DNA of 63,855 bases from assembly GCA_029239605.1 (NCBI GenBank), contig JARBUO010000003.1:1-63855 (forward strand), given 5' to 3'. Origin of the DNA: Bacillota bacterium (GTDB lineage: Bacteria; Bacillota; Clostridia; Peptostreptococcales; Anaerovoracaceae). Made by a program: the position numbers and the translations under genes. Each line of letters begins with the position of its first letter. Position 1 is the first letter of the stretch. Shown here piece by piece: positions 42,975 through 53,870 of the stretch. The notes beneath the pieces were generated by a model, which searched no databases, was not told the origin of the DNA, and saw only the letters and a program-made list of their open reading frames with translations.

Positions 42975-45900
42975 ATGATGAAGCAGAAAAAAAGAAGTCC
43001 GGCATCGCCTATTGCGTTCACACTGGTGTTGATGCTGCTGTTATCACTGTTTAGTCCTGTGTATGGCGTTGAATTTCCCAAAGATGTCAGCAATTATATT
43101 ACGGATAAAACTGTAACGCTGTCTCAGGGCGGAAAAACACTGGACCTTGATGATGCAAATCTCAAAATTGACAGTGAGCAGGACCTTAAGGTTGGAATAT
43201 CTTTCGGAGTCCCGGTTGTGAGTGATCCTACAGAAGGCGGTGCATACGTTGTACGAAACGACACTGCGATTTTTGAAGTGAGTGAACACTTTCAACTGAT
43301 GTCCGGTTCCGGACCGATGGTTTTGAAATCTGCAGACGGAACACCAGTCGGTACATTGACACTTACCACCGGTTCCGGGTCCAAAGTCATCGCCAATGTA
43401 GTCTTTGACGGTGATCCAACCGTGTTTGACGGCAGTGATCCCAGTCTGAATTCTGTCACGTGTTTTTTCAACGCTACATTGCGATATGATAAAACAGGCG
43501 ATGACGGGGAAGCGAAAGATGTTACCGTGCAGATTCTGGAGCGGGAATTTACTGTGAGCGTTCCAGATGCCCCCATCGAGTATACGGTGTCGAAATCAGG
43601 AACCGCAGATCTGTCTGCCAGACAGGTTGCGTGGACCGTTACTGTGGAAGCAGAAAAGGCTGGTAACTCAGTTGATCTGAAAGACTACAAGTTTGTTGAT
43701 AATCTCAGCGGGGTGGGTGCTTATGTACCGGGTACTTTTGCAGTGGACGGCACTTTGACTGATGCTGCCGTTTATGCCAATAATGTACTGAACTATACCT
43801 TCCCGGAAGGCTCAGGAAGCCCGAAAACAATAACCTTTGCCACCGTGATTCCCGAGGGAAAATACTACGGCAGCGGGTAGCAGTCCATCACAAACAAAGC
43901 CGAGCTGAGAGACAGCGCGGATGCTCTGAAAAAAGACGGTTCCATGACGGTCAGTTTTACTCCTCCAAAATGGATCGAGAAGACAGGCGTTGCGAGTCAG
44001 TCAGCCGCTAATGATCCGTATAACCCAACCGGAAGATTTATCACATGGACAATTACGGCCAATCATGAAGGAGCATCCCTGAACGATGTCGTAATTACCG
44101 ATGTAATACCGGCCGGTCTGGTTTGGAGCTCTGCTGTTTGGTAGCAGGAAACCAGCCCAGGCGTTTGGGAAACTGTGGCTCCGGCATTTTCTTCGGCGCC
44201 TTCAGACGGAAAATATGCCATCGGAAACATCAACTACAAAGGCAGGCTGGTCATTGTGACGAACGTGCCGGATGAAGTGAACACGACGACTACGACTACA
44301 TATAACAATCAGGCCAGCATTACCTGGACGGGAGCCCCCGGAGCGGGAAATAACGGCGGATTGAAAACCGGAGTGGTTGGTGTAACCATCGGTTACAATG
44401 CAATTTCCAAGACCGGAACGGTCAATGCCAAGGACAGAACCGTAAAGTGGACCGTGAAAGTTGATGCAAGGGGACAGAGCAATCTGGATAACCTTAAGGT
44501 TTACGATCTTCTGGTGTATGGAAACAGTTCCAGTGGATTCAATAAGAATGCTGCTACCTGGCCGGCTGGAATCACTGCAGGTGCCATTGTGAATATCCGG
44601 TATGATCAGAAATATGACGGAAACTTCCTGAATAAAGGACCATCTGCCGTTTCTTCGCCTACCGTGTATACCATTCTGCAGAACAGCAAACCGGTAGCTG
44701 ATCTGCTGGAATTTACAGGTTTGTCCAATACCCAGGTGAATGAGTTTTCCTACGATTCTCTTGTGCTGAACCCAGATCTTTATGCGGGAAATCTCAGCGA
44801 TACAAAACGGATTTACAATACAGCAATGCTATACAATGGATCCATGAAACTTACCGAGGCTACTGCGTCACCTTACTATAACAGCAGAGTCCTTGCGAAG
44901 GAAATGTTACACCGTGATGCATCGGGGAATCCTTCTGGGGGAGTCAACAATGTGACTACAACAGCAGGCAACGGATTTCACTACATCGACAAGTCTGTGG
45001 TTTTCCGGCTCAGTATCAATGCCAATGGTATCGATTTGTTCAACAGTCTGAAAGCAGACGGATCAACCCTTGGAACTTTTACTGTAACAGACTTGCTTCC
45101 AGAGGGCTGGGAATTTACTGAAATCGCTCCGGGAAAGAATTATTTCATCTTCGAAGGGATTCCAAATACGAGCGGAACACTGCAGGCCACGGGTTCCGCA
45201 TTGGAGACCGTAAGTGGACTTCAGGCAGAATTTCATAAAACAGATGATCCGCAGACGGCAGTCTTTACTTTCCAGGAACTGAATAAACCTTTCGTAATTC
45301 TTGTAAAAGCAAAACCCAATGAGGAGAAGCTTCAGGCATACTTTGGTTCCAATCTCGAAACAAGCGTGTCGAATCAACTTAGCATGAAGGCTGTAAACTG
45401 GCAGCCGGGAGTGTCTGTTTCGCGTTCTGTATCCATATCAAGTAAGGTACTCGATAAAAAGAGTGCATTGCAAACTGCAGGAGTTGCACTTTGGACCGTT
45501 GATTACAGGCCATACGGGCTTTCCCATGAAGGTGACCGGAGAATTGAGGATATTCTGCCTGCCGGCCTTGAACTAAGGGTTGATGCATCGGGAAAGCTGG
45601 CACTGGACGGAAATCTATTTGTGAATGAAATGGTTCTCCAAAAGAATGGGGATTACGTACTGGGTGATTCTGTACCCCTAACATTGGGAGGCAATCTTTC
45701 CTATGATAATGCTATCCGTAAACTGACTTTCTTTGTCCCCGATAATAGCAAAGGGTATCGCATGACGTATCTGACCGATGTAACAGGTTCGGTAGGGAAT
45801 GTCTGGAACCATGCATATCTCATCGGTAAGGACGGGGCGGTAGAAGATAATACCGGCGCATTCAGCATTTCAGAACAGGATGGATATGCCACACTGCAGC

Positions 45901-46218
45901 GAAACGGCTGGCTTGATATTCTCAAAACCGATGGGTCGGGTGCACCTCTTGCCGGAGCAGAATTTACACTTTATGCTTTAGACGGAATAACGCCTATTCG
46001 GAAAGGGGCCAGCGGAGCTGATGGGAAAATCCGGTTCAAGGTGATTCCTGACGGAACCTATCTGCTCAAAGAGACAGGTGCACCGGGAGGATACTCCCTG
46101 GAAGGGCTGGTTCATACAGTTTCTGTCAAGACAGAGGGTTCCGTTGTTACCACAGCCATTGATGGAAAATCAGGGTCTGGTTCCAATATCCTGTCTGTTA
46201 AAAACTATGTGAGCAACA

Positions 46219-47223
46219 CGGTGGGAACCCTGTCGATCCGCAAGACGGTGGCAGGCGATGCCAATGAAAACAGGAGCTTTACATTTACAATTGAACTTCG
46301 CAATGTCGACAATTCACCAAACAATGATTCCTATCAATACATGGATCATAATGGTGTGCTGGCAGGGAGCATAAAAAGCGGTGATACCTTCTCGTTGAAG
46401 CACAATGAGACAATCACCATCAATGGGCTGCCGAAAGATCTCAGGTATTCTGTGACAGAAAGTGATTACTCAGCTGCCGGATACGCTACGGTCTATACGG
46501 AGCGAACCGGTGTCATTGAAGCAGATGCTGTTAAGGATGTCGTGTTTACCAACACTAAGAATAAACCCGGCAGCCTGACGGTCAGCAAAACTGTTACAGG
46601 TACAGCCGATGAAATCGGTAAAAAGTTTGCGTTTACAGTAACCTTGAGTGATGCGGTCAACACGTATCAATATACCGGAACAAACGGCGGACCCAGCGGA
46701 AGCTTCCAGGGAAGTATGGTGTTCGAACTGGCAGACGGTGAAAGCATCACCATCGCAGATTTGCTGGAGGGTACAGGATACAACGTAACAGAAGCGGATT
46801 ACACATCAGATGGGTATACCACAATATTTACGGAAAATACAGGAACCATCGATACGAACAAAACCCATACAGCCGCATTTACCAATACGAAGAATAAACC
46901 TGGAAGCCTGACAATCAGCAAATCCATCACCGGCAATGCTGCTGATCCTGCGAAGAAGTTTACATTTACGGTAACCTTAAGCGACAAGGTCAACACTTAT
47001 GCTTATACCGGAGCCAATGGCGGGCCCAGCGGCAGTATGAAGGAAAGCATGGTATTCGAGCTTGCAGGCGGTGAGAGCATCACCATTGCTGATCTGCTGG
47101 AGGGTACGGCATACACCGTAACAGAAGTGGATTATGCTCAAGATGGCTATACCACGGTATCTTCCGGCGCCATCGGAACCATTGATACCAATAAGCTCCA
47201 TACCGCCGCATTCACCAATAGCA
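46219..47223 (+). repeat. Three tandem ~333-bp repeats in the surface protein
   Basis: Three successive units of about 111 codons begin VGTLSIRKTV, NKPGSLTVSKTV and NKPGSLTISKSI. They share ESITIADLLEGT..VTE and HTAAFTN-like endings (the first unit is more diverged). Units two and three are close to identical in several stretches, indicating recent duplication or recombination. Confidence 0.85.
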
Positions 47224-47270
47224 AAAGCAGTGGAGGCGGAGGCGGAGGAGGAAATCCTCCCAAAGAGGAA

Positions 47271-47360
47271 ACGACCCCAGGGGGAATCACCACCCCGGGA
47301 GGTGTCACAACACCGGGCGGAATCACAACGCCAGGAGGTATTGCGACTCCTGGAGCCATT
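47271..47360 (+). repeat. TTPGG linker repeat
   Basis: Four TPGG units and a final TPGA in 15-bp steps, encoded by varied codons, follow an eight-glycine run. It is a flexible spacer before the last SpaA-like domain. Confidence 0.85.
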
Positions 47361-47953
47361 GAAGGGAGTATCACTATTGTAAAAGTCGATGGTGATGATG
47401 CCTCAAAAGCTTTATCAGGAGCGGTCTTTGAGCTGTTTAAAAGCGGAAAATTGATCAAAACTGCAGTGACAGATGTTGATGGAATCATCGTCTTTGGCGG
47501 CCTTGGTACTGGCGTGACCTATTCTCTCAGAGAAAAGACAGCACCGGATGGATACAAAGCCAGTGATCGAGTGTATTCGTTCCAGGTGGAAGATCAGGCC
47601 GGAAAGCTCGACCTGACAGTTCCGTTCAAAAACTACAAGGTGGAAAGCGAAGAACTGTCCCAGATCGATCCAGAGGATATCCCAGCGGGATGGATTGTAG
47701 ACGAAGAAATCCCCGGTGGTTTCACCGAGCTGGATGATACCCCGAAGACGGGAGGGAATCTCGTGACATGGAATTCCTTACTGTTCCTGGTTCTTCTTTC
47801 CGGCAGTGGATTGCTATTATCCATAGTTTTACGAAGAAGAAGGTCTCAATTCTAATCGAGCCGTTGTGTCAAAAGCCTGCAATCGAACCTGTTGATCCAT
47901 ATTTTATACAGGGCCATAATACAGGCGTAACTGCAAAAAGCGGATCCAGATTG

Positions 47954-47992
47954 CACGATGCCATGAGGTTTCCTCATGGCATCGTGTTTTTG
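47954..47992 (+). terminator. Terminator of the surface-protein gene
   Basis: CACGATGCCATGAGG-TTT-CCTCATGGCATCGTG is a perfect 15-bp stem followed by TTTTT. Confidence 0.93.
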
Positions 47993-48178
47993 TTACCTTC
48001 GGAGAAATGATTCTTGAGATAATAACAATTGGAGAACAAACTTGAAGAACAACTTCTTGACAGAGCCGAAATTGGGGCATATAATTTAAGAAAGGGATTG
48101 ATAAAAAATTATCAATCATTGCAAACTATAATGACGAAATGGGTCAGGGGTATGCCCATTCACAACAGGAGGTTTCTT

Positions 48179-49300
48179 ATGGCAAATATTATTGGAAGTC
48201 CGGAACGTTATGTCCAGGGCAGGGGGGTTCTCGGAGAGCTTTGCAAGCATATACAGAGCATGGGAAAGACTCCCTTCATTTTAGTCAGCGAATCCGGAAG
48301 GGGTCGCGTAGAAAAACCCATTGCTGCAGGAGCAGACGCATTCAACACCAAACTCACTTACACGACGTTCCGGGGTGAATGTTCCCGGAATGAAATCAAC
48401 CGTCTGATCACTGCATATAAGGAGTCAGGCTGTGACGTAATTGTTGGCATCGGCGGAGGAAAAATACACGATACCGCAAAGGCTGTTGCTTTCTACGCGG
48501 TAGCTCCGGTGGTTATTGTGCCGACCATTGCGGGCACCGACGCACCTTGCAGTGCCTTATCGGTAATTTACAGCGATGAAGGCGTCTTCGAGGAGTATCT
48601 TTTCCTTCCGAAGAATCCCAATATGGTTCTCGTTGATACGGAAATCATCAGTAAAGCACCGGCCCGGCTCCTTGTTTCCGGTATGGGAGATGCACTTGCA
48701 ACCTATTTTGAAGCCCGTGCCTGCAAACAATCGGACAGCGGAAACTTTATCGGAGGCCAATATACGGTTACTTCTATGGCCATCGCTAAGCTATGTTACG
48801 ATACGCTCCTTTCTGATGGTGTAAAAGCCCTGTTAGCTGTTCAGGAGGGTGTATGCACAAAAGCACTCGAACATATTGTAGAAGCGAATACCTACCTCTC
48901 CGGAATAGGCTTTGAAAGCTGCGGTATTGCTGCTGCCCATGCGATTCACAATGGTCTGACCGCAATTCCCGAAACTCACCATTATTATCATGGCGAAAAA
49001 GTTGCATTTGGCACTTTGACCCAATTGGTCCTGGAAAATTCCAAAATGGAGGAACTGGAGGAAGTCATGAACTTCTGCCTTGATACAGGATTGCCCACAA
49101 CGCTGGCCGACCTTGGCATTACAGAAATAAAACCTGGGGAACTGATGCAGGCTGCAGAACTGGCCTGCGGGCCTAATGATACCATGGGAAATATGCCTTT
49201 TGCCGTTACCCCGCAGATGGTATATGATGCGATGATTGCAGCCGATGCCCTTGGCCGTCACTATAAAGCAAAACGCAAGACTCCTGTAGTAGAAAGATAA
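48179..49300 (+). CDS. gldA: Glycerol dehydrogenase
   Basis: This 373-residue iron-type alcohol dehydrogenase-fold protein begins MANIIGSPERYVQGRGVLGEL. It has the NAD-binding VIGIGGGKIHDTAKAVA motif, GTDAPCSALSVIY, and metal ligands in DALATYFEAR, AHAIHNG and YYHGEKVAFG. It oxidises glycerol to dihydroxyacetone with NAD+. ATG 48179 has AGGAGG upstream at 48167-48172; the frame is open to 48029 but that part is not family-like. It is monocistronic with a terminator. Confidence 0.92.
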   Translation: MANIIGSPERYVQGRGVLGELCKHIQSMGKTPFILVSESGRGRVEKPIAAGADAFNTKLTYTTFRGECSRNEINRLITAYKESGCDVIVGIGGGKIHDTAKAVAFYAVAPVVIVPTIAGTDAPCSALSVIYSDEGVFEEYLFLPKNPNMVLVDTEIISKAPARLLVSGMGDALATYFEARACKQSDSGNFIGGQYTVTSMAIAKLCYDTLLSDGVKALLAVQEGVCTKALEHIVEANTYLSGIGFESCGIAAAHAIHNGLTAIPETHHYYHGEKVAFGTLTQLVLENSKMEELEEVMNFCLDTGLPTTLADLGITEIKPGELMQAAELACGPNDTMGNMPFAVTPQMVYDAMIAADALGRHYKAKRKTPVVER

Positions 49301-49327
49301 AAAGATAGAAAAGAACTAGGCTAAATG

Positions 49328-49364
49328 AAGAGAACTGGGCCATGCGTGCGCAGTTCTCTTTTTG
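49328..49364 (+). terminator. Terminator of gldA
   Basis: AAGAGAACTG (49328-49337) pairs with CAGTTCTCTT (49351-49360), followed by T. Confidence 0.85.
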
Positions 49365-49433
49365 TGAGTAGTAATTAGAATATTATGATTATTACGTATT
49401 CTCTTTATTGTTATAGAAAATTTCTATTATAAA

Positions 49434-49462
49434 TTGACACACCTATAACATTGTGCTATTTT
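49434..49462 (+). promoter_or_regulatory. Promoter of the first APC permease gene
   Basis: A consensus TTGACA (49434-49439) is followed after 17 bp by TATTTT (49457-49462). The predicted leader to the start codon is about 180 nt. Confidence 0.6.
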
Positions 49463-49510
49463 TATTAAGGCATTTTACAGCAGGGTTTCTTATTTAATTC
49501 ACTTAAAAGG

Positions 49511-49556
49511 AATGGTTGTTGCCTGATTACAGGTGCAGCCATTTATTTTGTTTTGA
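49511..49556 (+). promoter_or_regulatory. Attenuator-like hairpin in the permease leader
   Basis: AATGGTTG (49511-49518) pairs with CAGCCATT (49536-49543) and continues as TGCCTG-ATTA-CAGGTG, about 14 pairs with one bulge. It is followed by TATTTTGTTTTG. It lies between promoter and gene, as expected of a transcription attenuator. Confidence 0.5.
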
Positions 49557-49647
49557 TTTGCTGTGACTTGTAATAATCAGAATACTGACAAGATCCTTGC
49601 AAAGACAGGAGGTCAGATTATTCGCTGAATAGAGAAGGACTTATATT

Positions 49648-50958
49648 ATGGAATCAAACAAACTAAAAAAATCAGTAACAATGATTGAAGCTTTTGCAAT
49701 CGTAATTGGTATGATCATCGGGTCGGGTATTTTCCTCAAGCCCAGTATTGTGTTGAATAATGCCGGGACACCGTTTCTCAGCATCATGGCCTGGATTGTA
49801 GGCGGAATTATTACATTGGCAGCAGCGTTGTCCGTGGCTGAGATTGCTGTAGCTATTCCAAGGTCCGGCGGCCTTTACACCTATTTGGGTGAAGTATACG
49901 GTAAGCCTGTAGGATTTCTGTTGGGCTGGGTACAGACAGTGATTTCTTATCCTGCATCTGTAGCGGTACAGACCATCGCCTTTGCATCCTATGCGAATTT
50001 GCTGATGCCCTTAAGTGCAGTGCAGCAAAAGATTATGGCGGTTAGTGTCCTGCTGTTTCTTCTTTTGATGAACATCCTCTCCACAAAATGCGGAGGCGTG
50101 ATCCAAACCCTTGCAACCATCGGTAAGCTGCTGCCTATCGCTGCAATCATTTTCTTTGGAATCACTGCAGACTTTGCGCCGCAGGTGAGCACTGCTGTAC
50201 CTATGGCAAAAGGCGCAGGATTCGGAGTGGCTATTCTGGGCACTCTATGGGCATATGATGGCTGGATCAGCGTCACGAACATGGCAGGAGAGTTAAAAAA
50301 TCCGACCAAGACATTGCCAAAAGTAATCATTGGTGGAGTCATTTTCGTCATCGGAGTTTACGTACTCTTCAATCTGGCTATTTTCAGCGTGTTACCTTTA
50401 GACCATATCATTTCTTCTCCTACAGTAAGTGCAGATGCAGCAGAGATTTTGTTTGGTAATGGAGGAGCTGCATTCCTGACTGCGGGAATTATGGTCTCCA
50501 TCTTTGGGTCTTTGAACGGATATTTGATGACTGCGGCCAGAGTTCCCTATGTTATGGGAGAGCAAAGACAGTTACCGTTTTCCAGTGTTTTAGGGGCCGC
50601 ACATCCGAAGTTTCAGACCCCGGCAAATGCGTTGATTCTGCAGAGCTTGCTAGCAGTTATTTATCTGTTCTCGGGGACGTACGACATGCTTACGGACCTT
50701 TTGGTCTTTGTCCTTTGGATTTTCTTCACCATGGGTGTATTTGCAGTATTTCTTATTCGAAAAAAGAATCCTCCGCAGAAGGGCGTTTATAGAGTTCCGC
50801 TTTATCCAATCACTCCCATTATCGGAGTAGTTGGCGGAGTGTATATATTAGTCAGCACAATCATGGGAGACCCGCTTCGGTCGACCATTGGAATTGGTAT
50901 CACTTTGCTTGGAATTCCGGTATATCGCTACGTAAACAAGAAAAATAATCAGAATTAG
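49648..50958 (+). CDS. APC superfamily amino-acid permease (LAT/SteT-like)
   Basis: This 436-residue protein with 12 membrane segments begins with the APC signature AFAIVIGMIIGSGIFLKPSIVL. It contains EIAVAIPRSGGLYTYLGEVYGKPVGFLLGW and LGTLWAYDGWISVTNMAGELKNP, the conserved motifs of L-amino-acid transporters. It probably exchanges or imports neutral amino acids. The long leader with a possible attenuator suggests regulation. It precedes a class V aminotransferase, from which a terminator separates it. Confidence 0.9.
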   Translation: MESNKLKKSVTMIEAFAIVIGMIIGSGIFLKPSIVLNNAGTPFLSIMAWIVGGIITLAAALSVAEIAVAIPRSGGLYTYLGEVYGKPVGFLLGWVQTVISYPASVAVQTIAFASYANLLMPLSAVQQKIMAVSVLLFLLLMNILSTKCGGVIQTLATIGKLLPIAAIIFFGITADFAPQVSTAVPMAKGAGFGVAILGTLWAYDGWISVTNMAGELKNPTKTLPKVIIGGVIFVIGVYVLFNLAIFSVLPLDHIISSPTVSADAAEILFGNGGAAFLTAGIMVSIFGSLNGYLMTAARVPYVMGEQRQLPFSSVLGAAHPKFQTPANALILQSLLAVIYLFSGTYDMLTDLLVFVLWIFFTMGVFAVFLIRKKNPPQKGVYRVPLYPITPIIGVVGGVYILVSTIMGDPLRSTIGIGITLLGIPVYRYVNKKNNQN

Positions 50959-51051
50959 AAATAACACGATAATCGTACCGTTAAAAATTAGAACGTACCG
51001 CAAAACTGAAAATACAGCAGCAGAATGGAAATAAAGCTGCAGAATAAATTA

Positions 51052-51090
51052 AAAACTAAGCAGCAGATGGCCGATCTGTTGCTTAGTTTT
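51052..51090 (+). terminator. Terminator of the first APC permease gene
   Basis: AAAACTAAGCAGCAGA (51052-51067) pairs with TCTGTTGCTTAGTTTT (51075-51090) over 16 pairs (one G-U). Confidence 0.9.
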
Positions 51091-51335
51091 AATCATTTTG
51101 TTTCAGTATCGTTTCAAATCAAACCAAAACAGCGGGCAGGGAAAACTCATTGTAGCTGTGAAGGATGAAATCATGGTATTGGATCGAGATGATAAGTTCC
51201 AAAAAAACTGTTATCTAACAAAAAATAATAATTGCATATTTAAATGATTACACTGATTCGTTAGAATATTGGTCAAAGGTGGGAAATCTTTTCCGGTAAC
51301 CTTAAAATAAGACGGTATGAGAATGGAGAAACAAT

Positions 51336-52472
51336 ATGAAAACACCATTGATCATGACGCCCGGGCCTACTTCTGTTCATGAAGATGTGCGCAGGGCAAT
51401 GGCTAAAGCAATTACAAATCCGGATCTGGATATGGAATTCTATGAGTTCTATAGGGTGGCCTGTGACCAGTTAAAACAATTATTTCTGACCGGCAATGAT
51501 ATACTTATCCTGAACGGAGAAGGAATCCTGGGGCTGGAGGCTGCCTGTGCCTCCCTGATTGAGCCGGGCGATCAGGTGCTCTGTCTGGATAACGGAATCT
51601 TCGGGAAAGGTTTCGGAGAATTTGCAGAACTTTACGGCGCAAAGGTAACGTACTTTAAGAGTGACTACCGGAAAGCAATCTCAGTGGAAGCTCTGGAACA
51701 GTTTCTGGCTGATCGCCATGACTTCAAGTTGGCGCTTCTTGTTCATTGTGAAACTCCTTCGGGGATTACAAATCCGGTGAATTGTATCTGCCCGCTGCTA
51801 AAAAAATATGGAATCCTGACTGTTGTTGATTCCGTGTCGGCTGTATGCGGTGAAGAACTGAAAACGGATGAATGGCAGCTGGACCTCGTGTTGGCAGGTT
51901 CACAGAAATGCCTGTCAGCTTCCCCGGGCCTTTCCATCATCAGCATCAGCGAAGAAGCTTGGAACATGATACGTAACAGAAAAAGGCCTGTTGCAGGATT
52001 TTATTGCAATTTAGGTCTCTGGAGCAACTGGTATGAGAAAAAGTGGTTTCCATATACGCAGCCTGTCAGTGATCTCTATGGATTAAAAGCTGCAGTTGAT
52101 CGGATTCTCAAAGAAGGGGACTGCATTGTCCGCCATAAGAAATATGCCGAAGCGGTCAGAAACAGTCTTTCCAACGCAGGACTTGAGTTATATGCACAGG
52201 ATGGCTTTTCCAATACGGTTACTACTGTTGTAATGCCGGATGGCATATGCTTTGGGGAACTTTTTGACGCGATGTTGACGGATCACAATATTATGATTGC
52301 CGGAGCCTTTGATTATTTGGCGGATATGGTATTTCGAATCGGGCATATGGGGGAGAATTGCAGGGAAGAAAAACTATATCTCACCTTAAAAGCGCTGAAT
52401 GATGTCTTAAAAAGGCATAATATCTCACTGAAAAAAGAACTTCATCAGGAATTTGTGAACTTGATTTCATGA
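51336..52472 (+). CDS. Class V aminotransferase (alanine-glyoxylate/serine-pyruvate type)
   Basis: This 378-residue PLP enzyme begins PLIMTPGPTSVHEDVRRAMA, has DSVSAVCGEEL with the cofactor-binding aspartate, and carries the PLP lysine K191 in AGSQKCLSASPGLSII. It belongs to the small-subunit hydrogenase/purine-catabolism/AGAT branch of class V. It transfers amino groups between small amino acids and 2-oxoacids such as glyoxylate or pyruvate; the exact pair cannot be told. ATGGAGAAAC precedes the ATG. A small frame overlaps its stop. Confidence 0.88.
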   Translation: MKTPLIMTPGPTSVHEDVRRAMAKAITNPDLDMEFYEFYRVACDQLKQLFLTGNDILILNGEGILGLEAACASLIEPGDQVLCLDNGIFGKGFGEFAELYGAKVTYFKSDYRKAISVEALEQFLADRHDFKLALLVHCETPSGITNPVNCICPLLKKYGILTVVDSVSAVCGEELKTDEWQLDLVLAGSQKCLSASPGLSIISISEEAWNMIRNRKRPVAGFYCNLGLWSNWYEKKWFPYTQPVSDLYGLKAAVDRILKEGDCIVRHKKYAEAVRNSLSNAGLELYAQDGFSNTVTTVVMPDGICFGELFDAMLTDHNIMIAGAFDYLADMVFRIGHMGENCREEKLYLTLKALNDVLKRHNISLKKELHQEFVNLIS

Positions 52473-52693
52473 AGAAGTTCATCCGATATTCAAAACAGTT
52501 GTCAGAAGTGTCCGCCAAAGGGCTGGAAACAAACTGCACTAAGGCGGTGCACTTCTGTTACTATTTTCATCAGGAAATGAGGCTGACCAGAGAACTTCAG
52601 AAAAACCCGAAGCTAACCGTCAAACTTGAGCGAGCCCGAAAGCAAGCTAGAGATTTGCCAGATGCTTTACTGTACGGATCATTTGGCTCGTAA
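52469..52693 (+). CDS. Small hypothetical protein overlapping the aminotransferase stop
   Basis: A 74-residue basic, helical protein ([20 protein letters not shown] to LLYGSFGS) would start on the ATGA overlap with the aminotransferase gene. Its last 47 nt run antisense into the 3' end of the convergent GAPDH gene. There is no independent ribosome-binding site and no family I recognise. It may be translated by coupling or may be spurious. Confidence 0.35.
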   Translation: MKKFIRYSKQLSEVSAKGLETNCTKAVHFCYYFHQEMRLTRELQKNPKLTVKLERARKQARDLPDALLYGSFGS

Positions 52694-53645
52694 AAGAATT
52701 TTCGTTATCATACCATGCAGCGATTTTAACCAGTGTATCACTGCCTAATTCTGTGGTCTTTGTCTGAGTGGCGTCAAAGAGGCTGCCATAGGTCATGCCT
52801 ATGATGTCTGATGAAACAATCTCATCTTCTGTATATCCATATTGTTCGGATTTTGATTGTTCCATTTTTCTGTTTACCTGTTCTGCTGTTACAGAACCGC
52901 TGACCACTGCGGTCAGTTCTGTAAGAGAACCTGCCATGACCGGTACTCTTTGGGACGTACCGTCAAGCTTTCCTTCCAGTGCGGGAATGACCAGTCCAAT
53001 GGCCTTTGCAGCTCCCGTAGACGTTGGGATGATATTTCCGGCAGCGGAGCGTGCTCTGCGCAGATCGCCTTTTGCATGAGGACCGTCCAGTGTATTTTGA
53101 TCATTCGTATATGCATGAATGGTTGTCATAAAGCCTTTTTGGATCGGCACCAATTCATTGAGATGATATACCATAAAAGCGAGACAATTTGTTGTGCAGG
53201 ATGCTGCGGAAACAATGGTATCTTCCTTTGTCAGAGTGTTTTCGTTAATTCCATAAACGATGGTAGGAACATCTTTTCCCGCGGCGGTGGAAATCAGTAC
53301 CTTCTTGGCTCCTGCTTCAAGGTGTGCAGAAGCAGCTTTTTTAGAAGCGAAGAACCCGGTGCATTCCAATACCACGTCGATGTTCAGCGCTTTCCAGGGG
53401 AGTTTTGCCGGGTCTTTTTCCGCATAGATCGGAATACTGACACCATTTACTACGAGGCTGTTTTCAGTGGAATCAATCTGCTCTCCATAACGTCCTTGTG
53501 ATGTGTCATACTTCAGCAGATGCGCCAGCATCTTCGGGCTCGTGAGATCGTTGATTGCAGCCACCTTATAATCTTCTGACTCAAAAAGCTGACGGAAGGC
53601 AAGTCTTCCGATTCTTCCGAAACCGTTGATTGCTATATTTTTCAT
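52647..53645 (-). CDS. gapA: Glyceraldehyde-3-phosphate dehydrogenase, type I
   Basis: This 332-residue protein begins [20 protein letters not shown]. It has the adenine-binding aspartate in AINDLT (D33), the catalytic motif [11 protein letters not shown] (C150), [17 protein letters not shown] and a C-terminal [12 protein letters not shown]. It oxidises glyceraldehyde-3-phosphate with NAD+ in glycolysis. ATG 53645 has AAAAGGTG upstream; the in-frame GTG at 53654 is part of that site. It is divergent from an AraC-type regulator, and the 225-bp gap between them probably holds both promoters. Confidence 0.96.
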   Translation of the reverse strand: MKNIAINGFGRIGRLAFRQLFESEDYKVAAINDLTSPKMLAHLLKYDTSQGRYGEQIDSTENSLVVNGVSIPIYAEKDPAKLPWKALNIDVVLECTGFFASKKAASAHLEAGAKKVLISTAAGKDVPTIVYGINENTLTKEDTIVSAASCTTNCLAFMVYHLNELVPIQKGFMTTIHAYTNDQNTLDGPHAKGDLRRARSAAGNIIPTSTGAAKAIGLVIPALEGKLDGTSQRVPVMAGSLTELTAVVSGSVTAEQVNRKMEQSKSEQYGYTEDEIVSSDIIGMTYGSLFDATQTKTTELGSDTLVKIAAWYDNENSFTSQMIRTVKHLANL

Positions 53646-53870
53646 AATAAACACCTTTTAATCCTTTCTGGTTCAAATGATTTCATTTGCATTGTGCTGG
53701 AATGAATCTATTTTCTATAGCCTGCACAAAACCCTATTTTCTAAATAGCCTTAACAAAACCACTCTTTTCAATTCGTCTGTACAGTTTTAATCATATTAT
53801 ATCGATTGAATTTTTGTGGTACAATGTCATATGTGAAGCATTTCACTATACTATCTGTCAGGAGAAACAT

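Larger units (their letters stand above)
42975..47855 (+). pseudogene. LPXTG-like surface adhesin/pilin with two in-frame TAG codons
   Basis: One frame runs 1,627 codons and is interrupted only by TAG at codon 302 (43878-43880) and codon 390 (44142-44144); both are followed by CAG. Either side of each stop the protein sequence is continuous (PEGKYYGSG / QSITNKAEL and GLVWSSAVW / QETSPGVWET). It has a signal peptide (about 1-35), isopeptide-forming adhesin domains, a SpaA/Cna-B-like domain (WLDILKTDGSGAPLAGAEF) and three ~111-residue repeats (46219-47223). A TPGG linker, a second SpaA-like domain (GSITIVKVDGDDASKALSGAV) and a sorting signal DDTPKTGG plus hydrophobic helix and RRRR tail complete it. 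It would be sortase-anchored. It may be a recent pseudogene or need amber readthrough; downstream fragments lack their own start sites. No sortase gene is in the window. Confidence 0.8.

Noticed and set aside
42975..47855. Genome-wide recoding of TAG as a sense codon
   Set aside because: Many intact genes in the window (for example korB, livH, polA, coaE, motA) end normally at TAG.
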